From Nitrosomonas sp. Nm51 (lineage in GTDB: Bacteria; Pseudomonadota; Gammaproteobacteria; Burkholderiales; Nitrosomonadaceae): a stretch of DNA of 64,000 nt. This document shows, piece after piece, positions 9,192 to 17,573 of this stretch. The translations under genes were made by a program, and so were the position numbers. Every line of letters begins with the position of its first letter. Positions within the stretch are counted from its first letter, which is position 1. Below the pieces are notes generated by a model. The model saw only the letters and a program-made list of their open reading frames with translations. It searched no databases and was not told the DNA's origin. Location of the stretch: the NCBI RefSeq assembly GCF_900111165.1, contig NZ_FOGH01000005.1:47237-111236 (forward strand). The letters are read 5' to 3'.

Positions 9192-10298
9192 ATGTCGGAC
9201 ATGACTGAAATTACGCAGCTGGCCAGGTCATCCATCCAGTTGCCCGTTGAGTGGTATTTCAATCCGAAAATTCTGGAGGCAGAGAAAAAACTTCTGTTTG
9301 ACAACGGGCCTGGCTATGTCGGTCATGAAGTCATGGTACCGGCGGTTGGCGACTATTATGTGCCCGAATGGATGCATCATGCTAAAACGCTGATACGCCA
9401 TCGGGGCGGCATTGATTTGATTTCGAATATCTGCCGTCACCGTCAGGCGCGTATCCTTCAGGGCAGAGGCAATACCAAGCGTATCGTCTGTCCGCTGCAC
9501 CGCTGGACCTACGCTCTGGATGGCCGGTTACTCGGCGCGCCGCACTTTGATCACAACCCCTGTCTGCATCTGGAAAAAACACCGCTACAAACCTGGAATG
9601 GTTTGTTATTCTGCGGCAAGCGCGCGATAGAAAAAGACATGGCAGGCCTCAGTGTACCGCATGACTTTGATTTTTCGAATTATCTGTTTGATAGCGTACG
9701 AATTGATCACTATCACTGCAATTGGAAGACATTTATTGAAGTGTATCTGGAAGATTACCATGTCGATCCTTTTCACCCGGGGCTAGGTAATTTCGTCAAC
9801 ACCGCTGATCTTGTCTGGGAATTTGGAGACTGGTACAGCGCGCAAACGGTAGGCGTCAACAGCGGTCACCTGAAACGTTCGGGCACCCCCGTATATGAAA
9901 AATGGCAACAGCAGGTTCTGGCGCACTATGAAGACAAGTTACCGCGTCATGGCGCAATATGGATGTTGTATTATCCGAATATCATGCTGGAATGGTACCC
10001 GCATACGCTCGTTATCAGCACCATTGTACCCATCGGCGTGGAACACTGTGTTAACGTTGTTGAATTTTATTACCCAGAGGAAATCGTGCTTTTCGAACGT
10101 GAATTTGTCGAGGCCGAACAGGCCGCTTACATGGAAACCGCCGCGGAAGATGAAGAAATATGCATGCGCATGAACGACGGCCGCCGTGCATTGTATGAGC
10201 AGTCTGCCAACCAAACAGGTCCTTACCAGATGCCCATGGAAGCCGGCATGGTTCATTTCCATCAGTTTCTGCGACGTGAAGTAGCGCCGTTTTTATAA
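9192..10298 (+). CDS. Rieske non-haem iron oxygenase, alpha-subunit type
   Basis: Likely an oxygenase that hydroxylates or dealkylates a small organic substrate. Both metal sites of the family are visible: a Rieske [2Fe-2S] site with Cys81-x-His83 (CRHRQ) and Cys100-x2-His103 (CPLH), and a mononuclear iron site with His190 and His195 in EDYHVDPFHPG, with Asp188 just upstream as expected for electron transfer between centres. At 368 residues it is full length. No reductase or ferredoxin gene is next to it, so the electron donor is encoded elsewhere and the substrate cannot be told. AGGATAGGA precedes the ATG. A MITE-like repeat begins 27 bp beyond the stop codon. Confidence 0.88.
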   Translation: MSDMTEITQLARSSIQLPVEWYFNPKILEAEKKLLFDNGPGYVGHEVMVPAVGDYYVPEWMHHAKTLIRHRGGIDLISNICRHRQARILQGRGNTKRIVCPLHRWTYALDGRLLGAPHFDHNPCLHLEKTPLQTWNGLLFCGKRAIEKDMAGLSVPHDFDFSNYLFDSVRIDHYHCNWKTFIEVYLEDYHVDPFHPGLGNFVNTADLVWEFGDWYSAQTVGVNSGHLKRSGTPVYEKWQQQVLAHYEDKLPRHGAIWMLYYPNIMLEWYPHTLVISTIVPIGVEHCVNVVEFYYPEEIVLFEREFVEAEQAAYMETAAEDEEICMRMNDGRRALYEQSANQTGPYQMPMEAGMVHFHQFLRREVAPFL

Positions 10299-10325
10299 AC
10301 GCGCATAAACATACTCCTATCACTC

Positions 10326-10470
10326 AAGGGCATCTCTAAAAATCCAGACTTTGTTACAATACTGCATTGTTCACAAAAAATATTTCCTTACATATAAATT
10401 ATATGCTGCGTTAACATTTTTTGCTTTCGCCTTGTCTTGTTTAAAACTCCGGATTTTTAGAGGTACCCTT
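10326..10470. mobile_element. MITE-like 145-bp element with terminal inverted repeats
   Basis: Left end 10326-10347 (AAGGGCATCTCTAAAAATCC...) and right end 10449-10470 form a 22-bp inverted repeat; the right arm read in reverse is AAGGGTACCTCTAAAAATCC..., with three mismatches. The 100-bp interior is AT-rich with no real gene. The shape (short, non-coding, TIR-bounded) is that of a miniature inverted-repeat element mobilised by a transposase elsewhere. No clear target duplication is visible. From memory, similar termini recur in Nitrosomonas genomes; I could not check this. The right end stops 5 bp before the start codon of the next gene. Confidence 0.7.
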
Positions 10471-10475
10471 AAGCT

Positions 10476-11333
10476 ATGCGCTCTTTCTGGATGCTGGTGG
10501 CCGCCTTTTTATTTGCCTGTATGGGTGTTCTGGTCAAACTCGGCGCAGGTCATTTTACCAGTATCGAGCTGGTGTTTTATCGCTCCCTGATGGGCGTGGG
10601 AATTACTTACTTGTTTATACGCCATCATCGCCTCACACTCAAAACCGGATACTGGAAAACACATTGCTGCAGGAGTCTGGCCGGCCTTGGCAGCCTGCTG
10701 ATGTTTTTTTACTGCGTTACCGAACTGCCACTGGCCACCGCCATTTCACTCAATTATACCTGGCCGTTGTTCATGGCATTGTTTTCTACGCTCATCCTAC
10801 GGGAACAATTACACTGGCCAATGGTTCTTGCGGTCGCACTGGGATTTGTCGGTGTCGTATTCCTGTTGCGTCCCACACTAAACAATGATCACTGGACGGC
10901 CGCGTCGCTCGGCCTGGCGTCCGGCTTCTTCGCTGCGATCGCCTATATGAATGTCAGGCAACTTGGTAATCTGGGCGAGTCGGAATGGCGGATCGTGTTT
11001 TACTTCACCCTGATCAGTACATTGATCACCGGCGTATGGCTGGCGCTCACCACATTCAACCCGGTTACACAACAGAATATGTATCTGCTGATCGGTATCG
11101 GTATCACCGCCACACTGGCGCAGCTGGCCATGACACGCGCCTACCGCACCGGCACAACGCTGGTTGTCAGTTCGCTGGGTTATAGCACTGTCCTGTTTGC
11201 AGGCATGTGGGGCATACTGGTCTGGAATGAATTATTGCCGCCCATCGCCTGGCTGGGCATGGTACTGGTGATAGCAGGCGGCACCCTAAGTGGTATTTTA
11301 GGGCATAAAATAGCACTGAAAACACGAAGCTAA
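10476..11333 (+). CDS. EamA/DMT-family permease
   Basis: Inner-membrane transporter of the drug/metabolite superfamily. The 285-residue protein has about ten hydrophobic helices arranged as two EamA repeats. The first begins FWMLVAAFLFACMGVLVKLG and the second near residue 145 (ASLGLASGFFAAIAYMNVRQ), which is the usual length and design. The substrate is unknown; relatives export amino acids, nucleosides or other metabolites. The start ATG lies immediately beyond the right end of the MITE-like repeat. The only upstream purine-rich motif (AGAGG) is inside that repeat, so the element now supplies the translation-initiation region. No operon partner on this strand. Confidence 0.9.
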   Translation: MRSFWMLVAAFLFACMGVLVKLGAGHFTSIELVFYRSLMGVGITYLFIRHHRLTLKTGYWKTHCCRSLAGLGSLLMFFYCVTELPLATAISLNYTWPLFMALFSTLILREQLHWPMVLAVALGFVGVVFLLRPTLNNDHWTAASLGLASGFFAAIAYMNVRQLGNLGESEWRIVFYFTLISTLITGVWLALTTFNPVTQQNMYLLIGIGITATLAQLAMTRAYRTGTTLVVSSLGYSTVLFAGMWGILVWNELLPPIAWLGMVLVIAGGTLSGILGHKIALKTRS

Positions 11334-11517
11334 CAAGTAATCTTTAACCGGCTGAAATTGAAATTCATTAGGTTTTCTGCAGCCATCTCTGCGGCAATCC
11401 GACGCCAAACATAGGAGTTGCTAATGATTTGCATGTAACGATCAGCAAATAAATCATAATTGCTAACACCCCTAGCTAAAAAATAGATTTTTGTTTAAAC
11501 GGCCGCAAACCGCATAA

Positions 11518-12912
11518 TCAATGATTATCTTCGGGTTCAAACCATGACAGTTTCCGATGCAACCGCACAACTTCGCCAACGATAATCAGTGTCGGCGCGG
11601 CGAGCTGTGCATCGGCCGTCAGATCCGGCAATGTTTCCAATGTACCAATTACAATTTTTTGTGTCTGCATGGTGCCCTGCTGGATGATCACAGCAGAAGT
11701 GCCGGGCGGACACCCGTGCGCGATTAATTCTTTACACAATACCGGCAAACCAAGCAAACCCATGTAAATCACAACCGTCTGATTCGGCCGCGCCAAAGAA
11801 GGCCAGTCGAGATCAAGGCTGTTATTTTTCAAATGCCCGGTGACAAAAATACACGATTGCGCATAATCCCGGTGTGTTAGCGGAATACCAGCGAATGCCG
11901 CAACACCTGATGCAGCCGTGATACCTGGAACGACCTGAAACGGAATTTGATGACCCGCCAGGGTTTCAATTTCCTCGCCGCCGCGGCCGAAAATAAACGG
12001 GTCGCCGCCCTTGAGCCTGAGCACGCGCTTACCTTCCTGCGCCAACCGTACCAGCAGCTGGTTAATCGATTCCTGTGTCAATGTATGGCGGTTACGCTCC
12101 TTGCCGGCATAAATACGCGCGGCATCGCGCCGCACCAGGTCGAGAATGGCAGGCGATACCAACCGGTCGTAAACGACCACATCGGCCTGCTGCATCAGGC
12201 GCATGGCGCGAAACGTAAGCAAATCGGGATTGCCCGGCCCTGCGCCGACCAGATACACTTCGCCCCGGGGCGCGTGATCGCGCTCGTTTTCCAGCAATTG
12301 CCGCAAACAGGCTTGCGCCGCTTTGTCTTTGCCGGACAATACCATCTCTGCAAACCGCCCTTGCAACGCCTTTTCCCAGAACAGGCGCCTGTTCTTTTTG
12401 TAAGAAAAACGCTGCTTAACCAGCGGGCGGAATTTTGCCGCATACGCAGCCAGGCGCGCATAGGCGTGCGGTATCAGTGTTTCCAGCCGGGCGCGCAGCA
12501 GTCTGGCAAGTACAGGCGCATGCCCTCCGCTGGAAATAGCGATCATCAGCGGCGAACGATCAACAATGGCCGGCATAATGAACGTGCATAGTTCTGGGCT
12601 ATCAACCACGTTGACGGGGATATTTCTTGCACAGGCGGATTCGTACACGTTCCGGTTGATTTCAGAATCGTTTGTCGCGGCAATTACCAGCATGCAACCG
12701 TCAAGATGCCTCGATTCGAATGAATGCGCATCATGCGTGATTTTTTGCTGTTGCAGCAACGATTCCAGCGCATCAATCAATGCAGGGGCAACGACATGTA
12801 TAGCCGCACCCGCCTCAAGCAATAATGAAATCTTGCGCAAAGCCACCGCCCCCCCGCCAACAACCAGGCAGCGTTGATTTTTAACGTTCAGGAAAACAGG
12901 CAAAAAATCCAT
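11518..12912 (-). CDS. cysG: Siroheme synthase CysG (trifunctional)
   Basis: Converts uroporphyrinogen III to siroheme, the cofactor of sulfite and nitrite reductases. The N-terminal part (about residues 1-205) is the dehydrogenase/ferrochelatase half, with the dinucleotide-binding sequence RCLVVGGGAVALRK near residue 14. The C-terminal part (about 215-460) is the SAM-dependent uroporphyrinogen methyltransferase, with VYLVGAGPGNPDLLT and LRLKGGDPFIFGRGGEE. At 464 residues it is the full fused enzyme. It follows the secretion operon on the same strand after a 67-bp gap, so it could be read through from it, although the functions are unrelated. Confidence 0.96.
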   Translation of the reverse strand: MDFLPVFLNVKNQRCLVVGGGAVALRKISLLLEAGAAIHVVAPALIDALESLLQQQKITHDAHSFESRHLDGCMLVIAATNDSEINRNVYESACARNIPVNVVDSPELCTFIMPAIVDRSPLMIAISSGGHAPVLARLLRARLETLIPHAYARLAAYAAKFRPLVKQRFSYKKNRRLFWEKALQGRFAEMVLSGKDKAAQACLRQLLENERDHAPRGEVYLVGAGPGNPDLLTFRAMRLMQQADVVVYDRLVSPAILDLVRRDAARIYAGKERNRHTLTQESINQLLVRLAQEGKRVLRLKGGDPFIFGRGGEEIETLAGHQIPFQVVPGITAASGVAAFAGIPLTHRDYAQSCIFVTGHLKNNSLDLDWPSLARPNQTVVIYMGLLGLPVLCKELIAHGCPPGTSAVIIQQGTMQTQKIVIGTLETLPDLTADAQLAAPTLIIVGEVVRLHRKLSWFEPEDNH

Positions 12913-12979
12913 TCACTCAAGCCGCTGTTATCCGTTTGCATGTTGCAACGTACAATGTAATGCAGGTTCATTATTTCGA

Positions 12980-13726
12980 TCAACGCGCAAACGGGTTTTG
13001 CCCGGTCTGGCCGGATGCTGGCGGCGCAAAAGGAGATGCAGGTGGGGACGCCGGCGTGGACGCGCCGCCTGATGCGCCACCCGCTGCGCCCGGCGTACCA
13101 AACGGCGATGCAGGCGTGCCGGCCGACCCGCGCTGAGAGCCCTGCCGGGTTGCGTTATTATCACCACCGGCATCTTTTGAAAAGACAAATTGCCAGTCCT
13201 GATAGGTTTCAGCCTCGGTAAATTTGGCAAGATGCTCCGGAAAATTGTCTTTTTTCAAAGGCCGCTTATTCGAAAGACTGTAAACCCCGGCGATGCCCTT
13301 GCGTGCACTCGCCTGACGCATGCCGGGCGAGTTGCCGGCGGGATTGGCAGTATTCGCATTTCCGGCGGCATTATTCTGTCTCTGCGCCTGCTGCTGCGGG
13401 ACTTCTTCTTCAACCACCCCCCATTCATCCTCCATCGTCATGGGGTCGATATACATTTTTCTGAGATGCCGTATCGTCACAGGGCCGCGTTTATCTTCCA
13501 GCAGTTCTTCCAATGACTCCGGATATTGCCGCACACCGGTGATCTGATTGTTGTAATATGACATGATCGCTTTTCTGAACTGATCACCAATAAACAACAA
13601 CTCCCGCTCTTTCTCCCGCTTCATTTGTATCTGCCATACCTGCCCCGTCGCCGCCATGACAACGCCGGCCACGGTCACGGCAAACAGCGCCCAAAGATAC
13701 ACAAACCCTCTGTCCGAACACTTCAT
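12980..13726 (-). CDS. Secretion-system pseudopilin-like protein with Pro/Ala/Gly-rich tail
   Basis: Last gene of the secretion operon. The N-terminus has one hydrophobic helix (FVYLWALFAVTVAGVVMAA) followed by MKREKERELLFIGDQFRKAI, the pattern of GspG-like minor pseudopilins. The processing site is unusual: RGFVYLWALF keeps Gly-Phe but lacks the Glu at mature position 5. A globular domain follows (YPESLEELLED, then YIDPMT, the G-type pseudopilin core). From about residue 110 onward, low-complexity Gln/Asn/Ala and then Pro/Ala/Gly/Ser stretches alternate with a conserved-looking block (GVYSLSNKRPLKKDNFP). Start lies 3 bp past the previous gene. Probably a minor or tip pseudopilin; it may not be processed normally. 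Confidence 0.8.
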   Translation of the reverse strand: MKCSDRGFVYLWALFAVTVAGVVMAATGQVWQIQMKREKERELLFIGDQFRKAIMSYYNNQITGVRQYPESLEELLEDKRGPVTIRHLRKMYIDPMTMEDEWGVVEEEVPQQQAQRQNNAAGNANTANPAGNSPGMRQASARKGIAGVYSLSNKRPLKKDNFPEHLAKFTEAETYQDWQFVFSKDAGGDNNATRQGSQRGSAGTPASPFGTPGAAGGASGGASTPASPPASPFAPPASGQTGQNPFAR

Positions 13727-13729
13727 CGC

Positions 13730-14152
13730 CTACCACTCTTCATAAAACGTACCATCCAGCGCCCTGCCGGTAAAACCGCTATGGACATCATAGACACCCT
13801 CCTCATCTTCATTCGGCGAGGGCATTTCAACCCAGGTTGCATTACTTTCGGTCATGGGGTCGATAGGAATACTGCGCAGATAGCGCTGGTCTACCAGTTC
13901 TTCCAGATCAAGTGGATATTTGCCAAAATCCGCATAAAACTGGTCGATCGCATCGCGCATGATTTTAAGATCCTGACGCAACACCGCTTCCTTGGCTTTT
14001 TCGATTGAATTAAAATACCGTGGCGCAACGATACTCAGCAATGTTGCGATGATAGCCATGACCACCAGTAACTCAATCAGCGTGAATCCCGCGCCACCAT
14101 AGCCACCGTACACAGTCGCAACCGGTTTTTTACGGCCCATCGATATCACCAT
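13730..14152 (-). CDS. GspG-like pseudopilin
   Basis: 140-residue pseudopilin with a textbook prepilin signal: a short basic leader, then GFTLIELLVVMAIIATLLSI, with Glu at mature position 5. The cytoplasmic leader is long (about 22 residues, including YGGYGGA). The C-terminal part has the G-type core (KYPLDLEELVDQRYL, IPIDPMTES). It would be cleaved by a prepilin peptidase, which is not encoded in this window, and assembled in a periplasmic pseudopilus. The ATG overlaps the stop of the preceding pseudopilin gene; a second in-frame ATG lies four codons on (MGRKK). It is one of three consecutive GspG-like genes behind the secretin. Confidence 0.9.
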   Translation of the reverse strand: MVISMGRKKPVATVYGGYGGAGFTLIELLVVMAIIATLLSIVAPRYFNSIEKAKEAVLRQDLKIMRDAIDQFYADFGKYPLDLEELVDQRYLRSIPIDPMTESNATWVEMPSPNEDEEGVYDVHSGFTGRALDGTFYEEW

Positions 14153-14667
14153 TCGGAATATTCAATACCGTTCAGGCCGGTTGCTTCCGAGAGTGAATAC
14201 ACATCGAAAACATCATCGCCTTCCCTGGGATTTTCAGCCGAACTTTCATAGCTGCGCAGTCCCCAGGTTTCAGCCGCCGGCGTCTGCTCTATCCCTGCAA
14301 CATCCAGATCTTCAAACATCGGGTCGCGCGGCAGGCGCCGCAAAAAATAGATATTCTTCGGCTCGGCGCTTTTAATATCCGGCACACCTCTCACCAGATC
14401 TTCCAATGCAGGCGGATAACCGGATTCATCTTCTTTCTTTTCAATACGGCCGTCATCCACTGCCTGTTTGTACGCATCGATCGCATTGCGTATCTGGCGC
14501 AATGCGATACGCAGCTCGTGCTCTTTCTCACGCTTGACCGACAATTCGCGCAACGGCATGGCGGCCGTAGCCAGCACTGCCATAATTGCAAGCACGACCA
14601 TCAGCTCAATCAGTGTAAAGCCGCGTTGTTGATAACGCCTGCTGAAACAAGCCATATGCCCGGTCAT
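14146..14667 (-). CDS. GspG-like pseudopilin
   Basis: 173-residue pseudopilin. The prepilin cleavage site is in RGFTLIELMVVLAIMAVLAT, with the conserved Glu5. The helix continues into REKEHELRIALRQIRNAID. The globular part is larger than in classical GspG and has an acidic insertion (DDGRIEKKEDESGYPP). The later LRRLPRDPMFEDL and VYSLSEATGLNG segments match the C-terminal strands of G-type pseudopilins. It starts directly after the secretin stop and overlaps the next pseudopilin by 7 bp, indicating tight co-translation. It probably assembles with the two following pseudopilins and the GspG at 22405. Confidence 0.9.
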   Translation of the reverse strand: MTGHMACFSRRYQQRGFTLIELMVVLAIMAVLATAAMPLRELSVKREKEHELRIALRQIRNAIDAYKQAVDDGRIEKKEDESGYPPALEDLVRGVPDIKSAEPKNIYFLRRLPRDPMFEDLDVAGIEQTPAAETWGLRSYESSAENPREGDDVFDVYSLSEATGLNGIEYSEW

Positions 14668-16974
14668 TTACTGAATTTTGATAATTGCAGGTTCCGGCAG
14701 TGCAATGTCAACCGATTCACCCGATTCGGCATCTTCTCCGGTTACGCTCTGCACGCTGATTTCCGCTTCCCCGGCATTCGGCGTGACTACTTTGAAGCGC
14801 AGCTGCGCGGCCATGCCACTCGGTTCGTTCCTGCCGAATTTAATCGTATGCGTACCGCTGTTATCCTCAGCGTCGAGCAGTTCCAGCATCGCCGAATCGT
14901 AACTCACCTGTGCCTCACCGGCTACCGAGGCTCTGGCGCCCACCAGTCTGACTCTCACCGAAAACTCCTTCTCAAACGTCATATTGCTTGGAGCCTGTAT
15001 CGTCAGCGTTGGTTCACCTGACGCATTGAGCGCGGCCTGGCGCGCAAACGGGTTGGGAGAAGCCTGCGCCCGGTCATTTGCAAACGCCTGCGCGCCCCTG
15101 CCCAACACGGACGCCGCCCCGCCTCTGCCAGCGTGCCCGACAGGCGCCATCGCCAGTCCACCGGCCGACGTTTTGCGTATTCTGACCGGCAGTTTGCCGG
15201 CTTCGTTGGCGGTGCCGTAATGGAACTCGCTTTCATGATTGTTTTGTTGAGGGAGGTTACGAATGATACGTGGCGTCAGCAACAAAACAATCTCGCGTTT
15301 TGTCCGATCAACCTTTTGTCCGGAAGTCAGGCGATCCAAACCCGGAATATTGATTAAACCGGCCAAACCTTTTACGGTTCTTGTATCATTATCCTCAAGT
15401 AGCCCAGCGAGCACTTGCGTTTCACCATCTTTTAGTATCATTACCGTTTCCGCATTAACTGTGTTAATCACAGGCGCTGAATTGTTGTTAGGCCCAGGCT
15501 TATCTCTTTCAATATTGCTTATTTCGAGTTGGACTTTCATTGACACTTCATTATTTGAGCTAATCACCGGCTCGATATCCAGTTTCGTTCCGATATCAAT
15601 ATATGTCGGCGTCGATGTCACCACTGCGCCAACACCTGCAGTAACATTTGTCGTAAATATCGGCTCTCTTGTACCAATATGAAATTTGGCCGCTTCTCGG
15701 TTTTTAACGCGCACCCGTGGATTGGCAAGTATATCCCCCAGTGTTACGTTATGCAGAAAATCCAATTTCACCTGATCGGTTATTGAAAAACTTTTTAAAC
15801 TCGGAAAACCGGCGCCACTAATTGCATCGAATGTAGCGGACGCCGCCTCAGCGCCCGGCACCGTTTTGGTAAAGCTAAACTGCGCACTCTGTGGAAGGTT
15901 CGGCCCAAACAAGAAATTATTGGTGCGAGTCACTGTTAGTATCAACACTTCCAGCATCACTTCCGCTTCGGGCAAATCGTTCAGCGACACCAGTTTTTCG
16001 ACCATGCGGACCGCCTCCAGCGTATCGCGCAGGATAAACAGATTGAGCTGTTCGTTGACGTAAATATCCTTGGCCTTGACCAACCCCCGGACCATGGCCA
16101 CCATCTGTTTGACATCGGTATACGCCACATGGAAACTGCGCACTGTCAACTCCTGGTATTCTTTCTGCTTGGCCGGCGTATTCGGATAAATCAACAGGGA
16201 ATTGTCATTCAAGCGTGTGTACGCCAGCTGATTGGTCATTAACAGCAGCTTCAGAATATCCTCTACCGTGTTGTCACGCACAAACACCGAAACCTTGGCT
16301 TCCTGCCGCACGTCCTTGTCGAAAACGAAATTGACGCCCACCGTGCGCGACATGATTTCAAACACCGATTTGAGTTCAGTGTCTTTAAATTCCATCGACA
16401 GCGGCTTTTTGAACGCGGTCTCCAGCGTCAGGTCAGTGCTCTCGGCACGGGCGATATGCTTGTTCAGTTCCTTGATAAACTCGCGCGCCTGCGGTTGCAT
16501 CGGGTTTTCCTGCAATACCGCCCTGACGACCTTTTCCGCGCCATCCACATCATTGAACGCCAGCAATTGCTGCGCGTATTCGACGGATGCAATATGTTCG
16601 CGGTCCTGACTGACGGCTTCCAGGCCTTCTTGCGCCCGCTCATTTCGCGGAAACAAGTCCAGTATCCGCAAGAACTTTTCTTCGGCAAAATCCAGATCGC
16701 CCGACAGGCGCGTATTGACGGCATCCGTCAGCATTTGTCCGAGTACGGCGTCGCGCTGGCGAACCAATACAGCGCGAATTTCCTTGTTGTTCGGTTCTTC
16801 CTGCGCAGCCTGCTCCAACCTTAACAGACCCAACTCGAGTTCACCGTTTTGTATCAGAATTTGCCCCTCTTCAAACGCTTTGTTGCGGGTGCCGAAGGTT
16901 TTGTTATTAATCGCGCAACCACCGGCAAGTAACGTCATTATCAATAAAAAAACAGCGCATTTATTCGTCCTCAT
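14668..16974 (-). CDS. gspD: GspD/PilQ-family secretin with C-terminal cohesin-like domain
   Basis: Outer-membrane channel of the secretion system, 768 residues. A lipobox (LLAGGC, Cys about residue 20) suggests lipidation. A TPR-like helical region covers about residues 35-180, and an N0/STN-type domain begins at about 190 (LSMEFKDTELKSVFEIMSR). An N1-type domain and the secretin core follow to about 570 (LANPRVRVKNREAAKFHIG, then VLAGLLEDNDTR). After a glycine/alanine-rich linker, residues about 660-768 resemble a cohesin domain (FSVRVRLVGARASVAGEAQV). Both the built-in TPR region and the cohesin-like end are unusual for T2SS GspD. The frame opens at TTG 16977, but AGGAAAA favours the ATG at 16974, which overlaps the preceding stop. 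Confidence 0.92.
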   Translation of the reverse strand: MRTNKCAVFLLIMTLLAGGCAINNKTFGTRNKAFEEGQILIQNGELELGLLRLEQAAQEEPNNKEIRAVLVRQRDAVLGQMLTDAVNTRLSGDLDFAEEKFLRILDLFPRNERAQEGLEAVSQDREHIASVEYAQQLLAFNDVDGAEKVVRAVLQENPMQPQAREFIKELNKHIARAESTDLTLETAFKKPLSMEFKDTELKSVFEIMSRTVGVNFVFDKDVRQEAKVSVFVRDNTVEDILKLLLMTNQLAYTRLNDNSLLIYPNTPAKQKEYQELTVRSFHVAYTDVKQMVAMVRGLVKAKDIYVNEQLNLFILRDTLEAVRMVEKLVSLNDLPEAEVMLEVLILTVTRTNNFLFGPNLPQSAQFSFTKTVPGAEAASATFDAISGAGFPSLKSFSITDQVKLDFLHNVTLGDILANPRVRVKNREAAKFHIGTREPIFTTNVTAGVGAVVTSTPTYIDIGTKLDIEPVISSNNEVSMKVQLEISNIERDKPGPNNNSAPVINTVNAETVMILKDGETQVLAGLLEDNDTRTVKGLAGLINIPGLDRLTSGQKVDRTKREIVLLLTPRIIRNLPQQNNHESEFHYGTANEAGKLPVRIRKTSAGGLAMAPVGHAGRGGAASVLGRGAQAFANDRAQASPNPFARQAALNASGEPTLTIQAPSNMTFEKEFSVRVRLVGARASVAGEAQVSYDSAMLELLDAEDNSGTHTIKFGRNEPSGMAAQLRFKVVTPNAGEAEISVQSVTGEDAESGESVDIALPEPAIIKIQ

Positions 16975-17573
16975 CAAAATTTTCCTGTCTGCTGATCATT
17001 TATAGTAAGCGTTTGTTTGGCGTTCAGCGGCAAATAGGTCAATGTAACCGATTCGTCATTGACGGTATCCAGACGGTATTGCGCATCGATTTTTTCACCA
17101 ATCCTGGCGATATAGTTCTCACCGTCCTGCGCCAGAAAAACCCAGATTTTGTTGCCCTGAATGGCTTTTCCAATATATTTGAACTGCAGCGGCGGCGGTG
17201 TCGGCGCCGGTGGCGCTGCTTTTGCCCTGGCCTCGGCCTCGGCTTCGGCGCGCTTTTTCGCGATCACCGCCTGCTGCTGCGGACTGATCTGCGGCCGTTT
17301 CGGCGCCCAGGTGGTTGTTGCGAAAAGCTCACCTGCCTGTGGATCGAATTTTCTCCGACCGAGCTGGTCAACGTCCAGAGAATCGTTTCGTACGGTTTGC
17401 GCGCGCGACTTTTCGACTGTCGTCCGCGTCGTTTTTTTCGGCGCAACCGGTTGCGCCGTATCGACAGTCATCTCTTCTTCATCCTCGACCAGCACCACGG
17501 CTATCAATGTTACCGCCAAAGCCAGGCCAATAATCGTTTTTCGCTTTTTCTCCGCCGCATCCATGGTATTCAT
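16974..17573 (-). CDS. GspC/PilP-like inner-membrane protein of the secretion system
   Basis: 199-residue bitopic protein: a short cytoplasmic N-terminus, one transmembrane helix (IIGLALAVTLIAVVLV), then a disordered periplasmic stretch rich in Lys, Ala and Pro (KKRAEAEAEARAKAAPPAPT). It ends in a compact beta domain (FKYIGKAIQGNKIWVFLAQ, then IGEKIDAQYRLDTV) resembling the HR domain of GspC and PilP, which binds the secretin N0 domain. From memory, annotation pipelines label such proteins 'secretion system X translation initiation factor' because of the Ala/Lys-rich region; position and architecture argue against that label. Overlaps both neighbours by 4 bp. Confidence 0.75.
   Translation of the reverse strand: MNTMDAAEKKRKTIIGLALAVTLIAVVLVEDEEEMTVDTAQPVAPKKTTRTTVEKSRAQTVRNDSLDVDQLGRRKFDPQAGELFATTTWAPKRPQISPQQQAVIAKKRAEAEAEARAKAAPPAPTPPPLQFKYIGKAIQGNKIWVFLAQDGENYIARIGEKIDAQYRLDTVNDESVTLTYLPLNAKQTLTINDQQTGKF

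Noticed and set aside
10351..10590. 79-codon plus-strand frame between Rieske gene and permease
   Set aside because: It lies mostly inside the MITE-like repeat and then runs out of frame through the permease start; no ribosome binding site.
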